Program-made: the position numbers and the translations under genes | NCBI GenBank assembly: GCA_032622095.1 | Contig: CP136063.1 | Span: 64,987,897 to 65,051,896 of the forward strand | Direction: 5' to 3' | Source: Siphonodentalium dalli | Taxonomy: Eukaryota > Mollusca > Scaphopoda > Gadilida > Siphonodentaliidae | DNA length: 64,000 bases | The notes under the pieces: generated by a model | Told to the model about the DNA's origin: nothing | Databases searched by the model: none | What the model saw: only the letters and a program-made list of their open reading frames with translations | Shown here: positions 23,757 through 34,566 of the stretch, one piece after another | How the letters are laid out: each line of letters opens with the position of its first letter | Numbering within the stretch: the first letter of the stretch is position 1

Positions 23757-25869
23757 AAAATTAATCAAACTGAATATTTCTGAGATAATTACCACAATTC
23801 ATAGGACAACTAAGAAAAATACTTGCAATTGCCATCATTTGTGCGGCACTAGCCGACTTTAAAATAGGAAAAAGCATACGTCAAATTTATATTTAAACAA
23901 ATACGGAGAGATTATAACCCAGAACACTCTTTATCTGCTTTTTTAAAATAAAACATTTCTCTTTTGAAAGTCCATATCTGAACAGCAGAGACTCCTAATA
24001 ATGAGCTTATTTTAGATAACTCTAAAATCAAGTGGCTTTTTGTGTTAGATATTTGCCAAACCGACAAAATTCATTCAAGAAAATGTTGATAAATAACAGG
24101 TTTTGGGCCATTTGACTGTGGTTAGCATTATTTTGGGCAATTAATCGATTCTCACAACTGGAGCGCCATTTGAAAAAAAACTTTGTTGTTGTTATTGGAA
24201 TCTGATGGTGAGTGGACCACCGAATCGGATTGAGTACCTTTAAATTAAATTACAAATTGACATGATGAGGGGAAATGCAGATTTGCTCCTAATTCACATA
24301 CCATAAACACTACTAATTCACATACCGTAAACATTCACATACCGTAAACACTTTTGTCACGATTATCCAGGACACAGAAAACGAGTGAATCCGTCAAAGA
24401 ATTGAATGAAAATTTCAGAATGAAAATCGAACCTCAAATTGGCGACGGTGAGTGGAATACGTTTAACCATTCATGCGACGAGAACATATACCTACATCAG
24501 ACTGATACCAATCGAATATATGAAGCTATTTATTCGTGATAATTGACCATTAAGTGTATATCTGGTGACGGCTTTCCTTGGTGCCACTTATTATATTGCC
24601 GTAGTGTTATAACAAATAGTTCATTTGAGGCGTGTAATTTGGTGAGATAATCACATAATAGCTTTACGCGGATTGGTTAATGGCTTGCATCAAGGATCTC
24701 TTAGTTATTCATGGCGCTAATAAATTACAGGCTCACACAATATAGCGTTACGATTCCATGCCTGTTCCGACCGCTGGCAGGAGAGGGCGCCCTGGCTTGC
24801 GCGCTCCGGGACTTGGCCAGCTCGGCGATCGGATTACTGACTTCAGCGGACAATGGCTTCGTCTATAATTACGCTGGTCATCCGTGTAACGAGGACCCGG
24901 ATGAGTAACGACGGACGCGAATTCAGCGTGTTTGCATTGTCATTGGTCGCTCAGGAAAACGGTGACCAAATGCCTTTAAAATATAACAACCTATACTTTA
25001 GTGTGTTGCATTCTGGTACAATCACTATCAAGCAACCAGTTTCAAGAAATCCGAATATTTTGCTTAGCAATTTGTAACGAGTACCCGGAGAGATTTTTGC
25101 GGCAAAGTAATTATACGCGAAAATTTGTAACTATGGACGCGCTTTTTTTCTCGAACATATTTACCTTCACACGACATGAGATATGCATATATGGCCCATT
25201 ATGGGCATGTTTGAAGAACAATAAATGTCCATTTTTTTGTGAAATGGCCATTACATAATCAGATCATATTTTTTACACAACAAAATGAGAACTAGACAAT
25301 AACACAGGGACGTGGTCAGAGCGTCTCCGTTGGTGACTACCCACCTCGTTTTTCTAACTTTATCCCATTGAGCCAGACAAAATTCCCTCTCCAAGTTCTC
25401 GAAATTCCATTCGCACCACGATCTTGGGTTTGAATGTTCCAACTGGTACCTCAACATTTCCAACTGTTGGATATTTCGCTCTAACACACTTCCCATCTGG
25501 AAAATATCAGACTGATGTCCATTTCAGTACAAAAGTTTAATCAAAATCAGGGGGAGGGGGTCTCAAATAAAACACAGTTGTCTTGGTGGGTGGGTCCTTT
25601 CTGACCTTCGATCGCATTTTACCACGTTTAAAGACACATTATGACCACTAAAAATTAATTTGAATGGTCAGGTTTAAACTTCAGGGACCTATACTTAATA
25701 ATGGTTAATGAGGCTGAGCTACCATTGCTCATTATACATGTAGCTGGTACTATTCACAACATGAAGGAATAGCATGTTGTGCATACAAATATGCGGCACA
25801 TATATATAATAATGTGGGTAGTCTATATAGGTATAGATTCTGAACCTTATCTGACAATTTTAATTAACG
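23757..25869. other. no recognisable gene; one solo MITE end
   Basis: At 24030-24248 there is AACTCTAAAATCAAGTGG and an end GGATTGAGTACCTTTAAA that match the right part of the MITE at 45464-45955. No left end is present. Other frames (81 codons or fewer) have no motif. A small GC-rich patch lies at 24760-24830. Confidence 0.45.
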
Positions 25870-25876
25870 AGTGTTT

Positions 25877-26699
25877 CAGGGGGGGGGGGCGGGAAAAATA
25901 TGCAGACACAGGGTTGAAAAAACTGTTTTCTTCGGTTTGGGTACCACCCACCCCCCCCCCCCAAAAAAAACAGCAAAAACTGCAGTTTTTTCCACTGACC
26001 ATTTGCCCCCCACCCCCCCCCCCAGAAAAATCAAATCTACCCCAGCCGGACAACAACTCGGTTTGACCGGAAACCGAAAAAAACACCGGAGCATACAATT
26101 CACGAGAAGGTGCTTGGTAACTTAGTTTAGATTATTATGACTAAAATGGTCATTGTCTACCAGTAGAACGCAGATTTGTATGCACTTTAAAAAATGACAA
26201 CTAGTCATTACATCGACTTTGAAAAAGATGCAAATGTGATGAGTGAGATACCAGCATATAACTGTTTTCTGATACCATTGGAGGAGAAATTGTTTAATAC
26301 ATGGGATAGTTCTGCAGTAAAAATTTGCCATAAGCGATCGCAGGGTAGAATTCTGCATTCGACTGGTAAACACTGACATATAGTCGGCATTATTAAGAGG
26401 GTTAATGGGTCAATATCACATGTAAACCAAGACAGTGGTTATCCAAAATTGTTTTATGTGGATTATACTACTCATGTATATATGATTTGGATATTAAGGT
26501 TAATCCATATTCTATAAAATGAGAGAAAATTGAAGTTGTGAGTCTGAAAATTCATATTTGGAAAAAAATTACATGCAATTTGTTTCCGACAACCCCCCCT
26601 AAATGAATAAGGAAAAAATTTACGTGTAAATTTTTGACGCCTAGGTACCCCCCACCCCCGGTACCTTGTGTCCCGCAGTTTTTTTCCGCCCCCCCCCTG
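25877..26699. mobile_element. G-run element 2 (copy of the 42324-43105 element)
   Basis: Begins CAGGGGGGGGGG and ends CCCCCCCTG, flanked by AGTGTTT at 25870-25876 and 26700-26706 (7-bp duplication). The interior is nearly the same as 42324-43105 (GGTTTGACCGGAAACCG, ACTAGTCATTAC.TCGACTTT, GATACCATTGGAGGAGAAA) and holds a decayed frame (EIPAYNCFLIPLEEKLFNTW) broken here after VKIC. This copy retains about 100 bp near the left end that the other lacks. Confidence 0.85.
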
Positions 26700-26706
26700 A
26701 GTGTTT

Positions 26707-27118
26707 TGTGATTTTCTTAGGTTTCTGGGGCTTTCCCTTAAGCTGACATGACCGACATTTGTTTTGTCTGCCTTATTCTATATTTACAATTTCATCAAAC
26801 TTTGGGGGTGGTTCTCCAATATTCATTGGAAACAAACTTGCGATGGACGGGTGGGTGCCTAGACCTGACAGGAAAAATCTTGCTTTCCAGGTTTGGTGGG
26901 TCCCATGTAGGAAAATGCGTAACGTGGGGTCTGACAACTAGTTTTTCTCAATAATTACACTGGTAAGCAATTCAAACTATACATGAGCGCACTATCAACC
27001 CATTTATTTTACATGAAACTTACAACTAATTATGAAGGAAGTATTGAAACACTAGAACAGTAAAAGGTGACATGTCGTCACTTTCCTTATTTAGATAATA
27101 GTATATGTTTTTTTGCAG
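26707..27118. other. no recognisable gene
   Basis: Short spacer between the G-run element and the piggyBac-type MITE. Nothing recognised. Confidence 0.5.
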
Positions 27119-27148
27119 TTAACCCTTTACCCAACAGAACGGCCCTGT

Positions 27149-27217
27149 GCCAATGCATTCTCTTATATATGCGAGTCGACCATAGGTCGCCTCGCATATA
27201 TAAGAGAATGCATTGGC
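27149..27217. repeat. near-perfect palindrome 1 inside the piggyBac-type MITE
   Basis: GCCAATGCATTCTCTTATAT then ATGCGAG, a short centre (TCGACCATAGGTCGC), then the inverse ending GAGAATGCATTGGC. The arms are about 27 bp and essentially perfect. Confidence 0.9.
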
Positions 27218-27295
27218 TTAACACATTAAAAATTATAAAATTGTTAAAGAATGTAAGAAAAAATGGTAAAAAGTGTTAAAAAAAGATTTTTTTAG

Positions 27296-27364
27296 GCCAA
27301 TGCATTCTCTTATATATGCGAGGCGACCTATGGTCGACTCGCATATATAAGAGAATGCATTGGC
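27296..27364. repeat. near-perfect palindrome 2 inside the piggyBac-type MITE
   Basis: The same 69-bp hairpin as 27149-27217 in opposite orientation (centre GCGACCTATGGTCGA), about 80 bp further on. The outer flank CCTGTG/CACAGG is also inverted. Confidence 0.9.
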
Positions 27365-27517
27365 ACAGGGCATAACTGTAACTATCACAATGTGGTCAAG
27401 GAGCCGGTTCCAATGATATCCATATTTGTATGGTTCTATTGAGACAGACCGAAGATATTTTAGGCTGTTGAAGCTTTATTTGGCCGGTTTTGGCCGGTTT
27501 GTTGGGTAAAGGGTTAA

Positions 27518-28085
27518 TTAAAGAATCTGGAATTATACAGTATGTTATTCGTCTACTGATCAATCTATAGACTCATAGATCAACCGAAAAAGGACGTTGG
27601 TGGCATATGTTGACTTAGTTCATTCCATTATGGATCTATCGAATGGGAGCTTAAGTGTATACTTTCCGAGGACTTGTCACGATTATTTCCAAAATGCGCA
27701 TCTTGCAACCAGCTGTTGATTCCCACGCACCCAACGTATTTCATTTGCTACCCTCTTGGAATTCTCTCTAAATTTCCAACTGATAATATAATACATTTTA
27801 ATGTATAAAACTTAACTAAACATACATGCCGGATTCGTCATATATATCCACTTTAAACCTCTGGATTTAAATCTGGTTTAAGCACACACTGACGGTACAG
27901 CCAAACGGGCTTTAGGAGGCTTTTGTGGTCGCTCAGTTGCAAGTCGATCAGCATGCAATGAAGCTACCCACTTACCATGGGGACCACTAGCAGGCCGCTA
28001 TACATTGGTTATTGTCACGCCCGCAATTGTCACGAACAACCACACGGTGTGAGAATAAATCAATTGGGACATGATAATACCAAGT
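27518..28085. other. no recognisable gene
   Basis: Unique spacer before the hAT-like element. Nothing recognised. Confidence 0.5.
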
Positions 28086-28610
28086 CACTGTGGGGGAACT
28101 ACTCCTGACGATGTGGTTCTCTATAAATACCGATTTGCGTGAGCATTTTTGAGCGAAGATTCCGATTCTCTATCGAGCAATCGCGGCGTAAAACGTAAAA
28201 AAACAGCAACATTAGAACAGGTTTTCGTGGGTTTCATAGTCACTGACCATCAGTTTGTGTAAAAAAAAGTTAAAAACTAATCCCGAAATGCACGGAAATT
28301 GAGTTTCTATTTTCCTATTCGGATTCTCTGCGGAGGACTCCGATTCTCTACCGAGCGCTCGGTTCTCTGCGAATAGCTCGATGCTCTGCCTTTGATAAAG
28401 TAGTACATACCGTCCGCTTAATTTCTACCAATATGGCTACATAATTAGTCATAAACATGACACATGATGAGCGGCGACCATATGCATTGACATGGGTATT
28501 CAGATAGATTGACACGGCCCATATAATGGTCCAAAGAACATTTAATTGCAATTACAAAATGTACACCAAGTGTGTCTCTCTCTGTATAGCGTCATGTGAT
28601 GGTCCCTAAT

Positions 28611-29140
28611 ATTAAAGATGGATTATCTCTTTAAATAACAAATTTTAAATAGTTGCGTGGGTATAAAATAATAGATATGAACTGAAGACCTATGTCCGGA
28701 AAAGTTTCTATCAATTAATATTGATTTTCTTTCGAATATTAAATCGGGCCCGTTTATGTTACTATTTTTAGAACCGACCATTCGGATGAGACCGTATTGC
28801 GATATAGAGCACCGGGCTGTTCCTACGGCTATGCAACGAATGTCAAATGTCACAGATTGGTTGTTTGTATTGTTTTGTTCCAAAGATATAAGCGATAATG
28901 AGTATAATTAACGTTTATTTGTGACAAAATTGCACAATATAATTTCTGGTCTCTGTTAACAGTAACCACTATTGTTCGTTAGCTGAACAAACACACCTTT
29001 TTGGACCAGAAAATATTCGAAATAAAATTAATATTAATCGATAGAAGCATTTCCGGACAGGAGTCTTCGATTCAAATCTAATATTTTATACCCCAGTAAC
29101 CATATAATACATGTTTACAAAGAGATAATCCACCTTTAAT
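28611..29140. mobile_element. 530-bp MITE with about 140-bp inverted ends, nested in the hAT-like element
   Basis: Left arm ATTAAAGATGGATTATCTC then TTTAAATAACA...GGGTATAAAATA...GAAGAC..TGTCCGGAAA...CTTCTATC.ATTAATATT. The right arm is its inverse, ending GAGATAATCCACCTTTAAT. A lone left arm of the same family is at 31921-32065. No coding capacity; target duplication unclear. Confidence 0.8.
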
Positions 29141-29161
29141 TACAACATTCTTATGTCATCG

Positions 29162-29668
29162 CTAGATAGAACCGAATGTCCATATTTTACGGAAATCGAT
29201 AAAGAATTGAAAGGCAATATTATTTAAAGTAAAACGTCCGGTTTCTAACTCTCGCATGAAACATTGCCACTCCTCCAGTCGGTCATGCTCAGTGAGAAAA
29301 TTTACTATATCTGGCAACAACTGTGACAATTCGTCTATACCACGAGTTGAGTCAGATTTTGTCATGTTAATGTCCGATTCTTTTTGAAACAGCTCTTTGT
29401 GTGAACTCACATCTCGTGTGACTTTCTTCAGAGGTCTCTCGTGTATGTCGGTTTCGGTTTCATCCGGAAAAGTCAAAACGCAATCATCCTCGTTTAAGCG
29501 GATTGTTGCCAGATCACAGGGTAGTGTTTTTGGAATAATCCCGAAATGCTTCGTCATGCACTGTGTGTTACGAATACCATCACTCGATACGCTGCATAGC
29601 AAGACGATCCCGAGGTCCTCGTGTGCAATGAGTGTATACTGCAGCATCGCGTTTCCATGTCCAATCAT
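29162..29668 (-). CDS. uncharacterised 168-aa ORF carried in the hAT-like element
   Basis: The longest non-repetitive frame of this region, starting MIGHGNAML and ending KIWTFGSI. It has an acidic/polar middle (DETETDIHE), then a helical C-terminal part (DIVNFLTEHDRLEEWQCFMR, then GRFTLNNIAFQFFIDFRKIW). The pattern 'NIAFQ.F.D' following a helix with E.W..F..L resembles a recurrent uncharacterised protein of marine invertebrates as I remember it; I cannot name a domain. It lacks the RW, DDE and hATC motifs of a hAT transposase. It could be a captured host exon or part of an accessory ORF, and splice sites at either edge are possible. No signal peptide or membrane segment. Confidence 0.45.
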   Translation of the reverse strand: MIGHGNAMLQYTLIAHEDLGIVLLCSVSSDGIRNTQCMTKHFGIIPKTLPCDLATIRLNEDDCVLTFPDETETDIHERPLKKVTRDVSSHKELFQKESDINMTKSDSTRGIDELSQLLPDIVNFLTEHDRLEEWQCFMRELETGRFTLNNIAFQFFIDFRKIWTFGSI

Positions 29669-29773
29669 TGCTTGACAATAATAGCATCGTCATTTCTGAG
29701 GAATAGATATTCAGCAATGTAAATTCAACAATCAAGACTGTGGCAAAACGCATAAAGGTGCCTTGTCTCTTTT

Positions 29774-29789
29774 CAGAAACACTTCCAAT

Positions 29790-29821
<32 letters not shown>

Positions 29822-29840
29822 AAACAACAACAATAACAAG
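29774..29840. repeat. AAC microsatellite
   Basis: (AACATC/AAC)n run, ACAACATCAACAACAACATC and onward. Simple repeat inside the hAT-like element. Confidence 0.9.
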
Positions 29841-30029
29841 TCAGCGAATACGTGTCCCCCGAAAGGTGGATTTTTAGTAACTTTTTTTAATTATGTCAAA
29901 ATTCAGTGACCAATTTCAAACTTGGCATTTGTCTTCTGAAACTACGTACCACATACCAAGAGATTCAGTTGAATTTAAAAACAATCAGATACCTAAAAGT
30001 AAAGTTATCACCCGGAAACCAAAATAATA

Positions 30030-30390
30030 GTCAAATTCTAAGCCGACAAGGACCATAACTCCGGCAAAATGGTCGGACCGAACCCATATTCGCAATTTAC
30101 CTGTATTTGGAGCTCATAAACTCACATACCATATTTGGTTCAGATCCGATCATACAATCTTTAATTATCATCCGGAAACCTCAAAACGACAAAGTGCTAA
30201 ATCGAAAAAAGGGCCATAACTCCGGACCTAACTTGACCTGTATTTCGAGCTCATAAACTCACATACCAAATCTGGTTTCGATCCGTTAGCCTAAAAATGA
30301 AGTTCTCAACCGGAATCTTTCCGCACGGACGGACGCACGGGCGTCCCAACGACTCGATGGACGGACGGACGGACAAAAAGAATAGAAATT
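30030..30390 (+). repeat. dispersed repeat with CCATAACTCCGG modules and GGAC tail
   Basis: Two diverged modules (GACCATAACTCCGG / GGCCATAACTCCGG ... CTCATAAACTCACATACCA) end in a GGACGGACGGACGG tail. This repeat style is frequent in bivalve genomes from general knowledge. Non-coding. Confidence 0.6.
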
Positions 30391-31586
30391 CGTTCGTAGA
30401 CACATTTCCTTCATTGCGCCTAAACATAAACAGGAGAAACGCACACTATTACATATAATTTACTTAACAATTTCATAAAATAAAATTACTTTCAGAATTG
30501 TTATATAGTTCTAATAATAGTCACAATTCCTGTCCCAGTTTATACTAAAAATTAAAAAAACAACCATCGCCCATTGACATATGCTAAATTGATTATCGCT
30601 CTGGCTGAAACTTCTTTTGTTATACCTATCCAACAATACCAAAACTTTAGGAACTGGATCTGTAAAATGTACGTGTACGCGAAGAGAAATACTGTCCTCA
30701 AGAAACAACAATATGATATGTGCTCAGTGATTGTTTGCATGTCGTAACTTTGTGAGAAAGAGATGTTATAGTTTTGAGCAGATAACTGTATTTAGGTAAT
30801 GTGAATCCAATACAATATCTTGTTTTAGCCCAATAATTGTTTCAACATGATTATGGCGTTAGATGTGGACATGTAAAAACTACTCCGCACATCTGTAGAG
30901 AACCGGAGCCACCGCGAGTAAGTTGCAAAGAATCGGAGCCCTCAACAGAGAACCGGAACCTTCACCATATTTTCATTATAGCTTCTTTTCTCAAAACAAA
31001 AAATGCGAGTTATAGTTGATTTTTTTAGCATCCCCCAGTGTATGTCAGGGGCCTCATATTTTAAAAGTTACGACGAATTTTTAGGAGTATTAGTTTGTAA
31101 AAATGTTATTGAAATGAAGAAGTTTTCTCACCAACTAACAACTACCGAGTAATTTCACAATAACATTTGAAATTCTGACCATAAACTGACTCGATTTTGG
31201 GACATATATTACTAACCTTCAATTGTGCGTCCATTGCCCCTTCTGTTGTAATGATTCGAGGTAACACGTGGCAGAAAACTTGCTGTGAGTATGACGATGT
31301 CACGAAAATGAGCAAAATTGCAAAGAATCGGAAACTTTGCTCGGTAGAGTATGTAAATAAAGCTCGGTAGAGAACCAAATCGCCAGGAGTAGTTCCCCCA
31401 CAGTGTACCAAGTAGTCAATTCCATCTTATAGATATGCCGTCAATCGATATTAAGTGCAACTACACCCATGTAAACCGCGGTCCAGAAAAGACGGATTCG
31501 TCACCCCAGGTCAAGTCGCCCTAAATGGGGTTTAGTTGGAGCGTTGAATTATGGTTCAGTTGCCGGTTTAAGGTTATAAAGCGTAA

Positions 31587-31866
31587 AATAATATCGCAAT
31601 CGACGAAACAAATTTATCACCGTTGACTTTACAAATACGAGTACTTCTCGCCAGCAACAACAACAACAGCATCAGTTCCACCCGTACCAGAGTCTAAATA
31701 GCAGACCTGGAACAACGAATGCAAGCACAAAAGAAGATATTCCAAGAACAAGACAGGCTACTCGCAACAATCGGTGTGGTGCATGCTCTCTTCAACATCA
31801 ACAACAACACCAGCAACAACATCAGGAAACAGGAAAAAGAAAGAACAAGAAAAAAATAACAAGATG
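31587..31866 (+). pseudogene. Gln/Asn-rich coding relic with CAA repeats, unclassified
   Basis: Two overlapping frames look protein-like. One (31587-31866) gives RQQQQQHQFHPYQ ... RQATRNNRCGAC ... QHQQQHQQQHQ to a stop. The second, from about 31713, gives IADLEQRMQAQKKIFQEQDR, then LLATIGVVHALF, a typical amphipathic coiled coil. The coiled-coil frame is the more convincing, so the Q-rich frame may be a by-product of CAA repeats. The coiled-coil frame has a TAA just before it. No family assigned; possibly a transposon accessory ORF. Confidence 0.3.
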
Positions 31867-31920
31867 ATTTTCACCCATGTTCCTTCATTTCATGTTTATG
31901 TGTTCTCATAACATGTACCT

Positions 31921-32065
31921 TATTAAAGATGGTTTATCTCTTTAAATAACAAATTTTAAATAGTTGCGTGGGTATAAAATAATAGGTATGAACCGAAGAC
32001 CCCTGTCCAGAAAAGCTTCTATCAATTAATATTGATTTTATTTCGAATATTAAATCGGGACCGTT
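31921..32065 (+). repeat. solo arm of the 28611-29140 MITE family
   Basis: ATTAAAGATGGTTTATCTC, GTTGCGTGGGTATAAAATAA and AAGCTTCTATCAATTAATAT correspond to 28611-28760, with a few substitutions. The partner arm is absent. Confidence 0.8.
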
Positions 32066-32280
32066 TATGTTAAGGTATCGCATGCAATTTCATTTATATT
32101 TTGGGCTATATATATATATAACTAAGCGATAGTAATCCTGACGCATACTAACTAGACATAATATACGTGCTTGGAGCGTGGACGCTATTCCAAAGAAGTT
32201 ACCGAAATGACATCGACTGATCAATACGCCACATGTGGTGTATCTAGTTTCTGTGATTTTGATATTGTGTGGTGGACAGG

Positions 32281-32670
32281 GCGAATGTATTCTTGGAGAT
32301 TGTTTGTACCTTACTCAATCGTACCGATATAATCACGTAGATGCCGAAATTGTAAAGTTAACGCCACAGGTGTATAATATGTTTATGAAAATATGATAAA
32401 TCGTATCGATAGAGTCAGGACAGGCTGAAATTGTAAACTTAAAGTCACCGGTGTAATAATATGTTGTTGAAAATATAAATAATTTGATAGACTGAAAATA
32501 ATATATAACCCATTGGGAGCCCCTGGCGTATTCTTGGACATTTTGTTTTGTACCATTACTCAATCGTACCGATAGAATCACGTAGATGCCGAAATTGTAA
32601 AGTTAACGCCACCGGTGTATAATATGTTTATGAAAATATGATAAATCGTATCGATAGAGTCAGGATATAG
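32281..32670 (+). repeat. 245-bp tandem duplication
   Basis: GTATTCTTGGA, TACTCAATCGTACCGATA, AATCACGTAGATGCCGAAAT and GATAAATCGTATCGATAGAG occur at 32287-32420 and again about 245 bp later (32530-32665). A weaker copy of the GCCGAAATTGTAAA part lies between them. Confidence 0.75.
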
Positions 32671-33911
32671 TACAGCGGCCAAACGCCAAAAGTGGTCGGG
32701 TACCCCTACCCACGGTAGAACAAGTTAAAACCAACTTTTTTTTAAAGGAGAAATATATACTGTAGACGAAAATGATTGTGAAAAATAACGGAATTGGTGG
32801 TTGCTATTCTGAAATCGACGATGAACGATACCCACCAGTTACTTTTCCCAGAAATTAACGATTTTGGTAAAGTGAGCCCTGCGGCTATATCCTAAGTTAT
32901 TAGCCCACATTGTAGGCGTTAAAATGACTACATCATACCATATCTGTACCTGATATGCAAGAAGTGTTGGTTAATTTAGATTTTCGTGCCATTTGGAGCC
33001 GAAAGATTTATTTTTTGTTGAAAAATCGCTCTTTTTCAAAAATATTATATTTTTTGAACATTATCATTCAAACGGATATTGCAATAATATTGAAATATTT
33101 AGTCCATATGGTGTAGTAGTTATCTCTCAATCATATGAAGAAAGAAGTTAACAAAAAATTTGAACGGTTTGCGAGATATTTGATTTTAGCTACCCCTCCC
33201 CCAAACACGTTTTTGGTTGAAAAAAATACATATTTTTGATAATGACATTACAAACATTAACGAATTGATCTGAATGGGACCCAATATGAATCTTGCACTG
33301 AAAGTGTTGTCCAGAGATGCCGTTTAATCGATTACAGATGTGTTCAGGCTTTCAGACCCCCAGTTACAACAATAACAATTATTTTATTGATAACAGTTAA
33401 TTTTTCATGCATTAACATCGATGTTAAGTACTAAAACCTTTGTTATAAACAGCGTGACAAACTATATAACATATGGCTCAGTAGTTATCTGCACAACACA
33501 AGTAGAAAGAATTTGACAGAAATTGAAAAATAATGGAATAGGTGGTGGCTATTGTCAAATCGACGATGAGCGATACCCTCTATAAATTTATATCGGTTCA
33601 ACCCTTAGTTCCCTGTATCGCCCACCCCTCCCTGAATTTATTTTTTCATTTGTATTATAGTCTCATTACGTACACATTTTATCTCTTGTAACTTTTGCTT
33701 CAATGCGTCGAGTTCCGCTGCAGAGAATACAAAACTGACAACATTTTGAAATGTAAGCAGACTTCAAACTCATCTTATCCAAGAAAAACTCTGGTTACAT
33801 AAGAAATTAGTGTATAAGGTGTACGCGCATTTGTTGCGTTAAAAACCAAAGGTCCCAAGTCAAGGTCCAAATCCCCAACACACTGTTGTGAGGTTTAACT
33901 CCATCTACATA
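32671..33911. other. no gene; one diverged internal duplication
   Basis: AAAATAACGGAATTGGTGGT..GCTATT..AAATCGACGATGA.CGATACC at 32785-32840 recurs diverged at 33530-33590. No coding features. Confidence 0.5.
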
Positions 33912-34566
33912 CAGTAATGTCCAAAGTAATTGATCACTTAACCACAGCAAAATTATGGGTATTTTTTTCATGATTTTAAATCCTGAAAAATTACCCATAA
34001 TTATGCTGTGGTTAAGTGGTCAATTACTTTGGGCATTACTGTAACCAATATAAGGATATGAGGTTTAATGATAACTCAATCCTCATACAGTAATGTTCAA
34101 AGTAATTGACCACTTAAGCACAGCAGAATAATGGGTAATTTATCATGATTTTAAATGCTGAAAAAATACCCATAATTCTGCTGTGGTTAAGTGGTCAATT
34201 ACTTTGGGCATTACTGTAACCAATATAAGGATATGAGGTTTAATGATAACTCAATCCTCATACAGTAATGTTCAAAGTAATTGACCACTTAAGCACAGCA
34301 GAATAATGGGTAATTTATCATGATTTTAAATGCTGAAAAAATACCCATAATTCTGCTGTGGTTAAGTGGTCAATTACTTTGGGCATTACTGTAACCAATA
34401 TAAGGATTTGAGGTTTAATGATAACTCAATCCTCATACAGTAATGTTCAAAGTAATTGACCACTTAACCAGAGCAGAATTATTGCTGATTTTTCAGGATT
34501 TTAAATCCTGAAAAATTACCAATAAGTCTGATGTGGTTAAGTGGTCAATTACTTTGGGCATTACTG
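33912..34566. repeat. four palindromic mariner-type MITEs arranged as a 175-bp satellite
   Basis: Each copy (33912-34041, 34088-34216, 34263-34391, 34438-34566) is a 129-130 bp palindrome, CAGTAATG.CCAAAGTAATTG then ACCACTTAA ... CAATTACTTTGGGCATTACTG, centred on GATTTTAAATC. Each is bounded by TA on both sides, as for Tc1/mariner. The 46-bp spacers (ACCAATATAAGGATATGAGG then TTTAATGATAACTCAATCCTCA) are also repeated, so MITE plus flank was amplified with a 175-176 bp period. Confidence 0.93.

Larger units (their letters stand above)
27119..27517. mobile_element. piggyBac-type MITE (TTAA CCCTTTACCCAAC ends)
   Basis: The left end is TTAACCCTTTACCCAAC (27119) and the right end is GTTGGGTAAAGGGTTAA (27501-27517). 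The inverted ends start CCCTTT directly after TTAA on both sides, as expected of piggyBac elements, whose target duplication is TTAA. No ORF. The interior contains two 69-bp hairpins. Confidence 0.85.
28086..31405. mobile_element. 3.3-kb hAT-like element with 8-bp target duplication
   Basis: Inverted ends CACTGTGGGGGAACTACTCC plus TG.CGAT.TGGTTCTCT, about 37 bp with two mismatches, lie at 28086 and 31405. Perfect 8-bp duplications TACCAAGT sit at 28078-28085 and 31406-31413. Just inside, both ends repeat CCGATTCTCT/AGAGAACCGG-like motifs. The size is ample for a gene, but no hAT transposase motif was found. It contains one ORF (29162-29668), a nested MITE (28611-29140) and an AAC microsatellite. 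8-bp duplications and CA...TG ends fit hAT; P elements also make 8 bp. Confidence 0.8.

Noticed and set aside
25779-26125. Overlapping ORFs rich in Pro/Gly near 25.9 kb
   Set aside because: Created by the poly-G and poly-C tracts of the G-run element.
31755-31790. Start of a CXXC zinc-finger domain (RNNRCGAC)
   Set aside because: Only the first Cys pair is present, the rest is Gln/His repeat, and the overlapping coiled-coil frame is more convincing.
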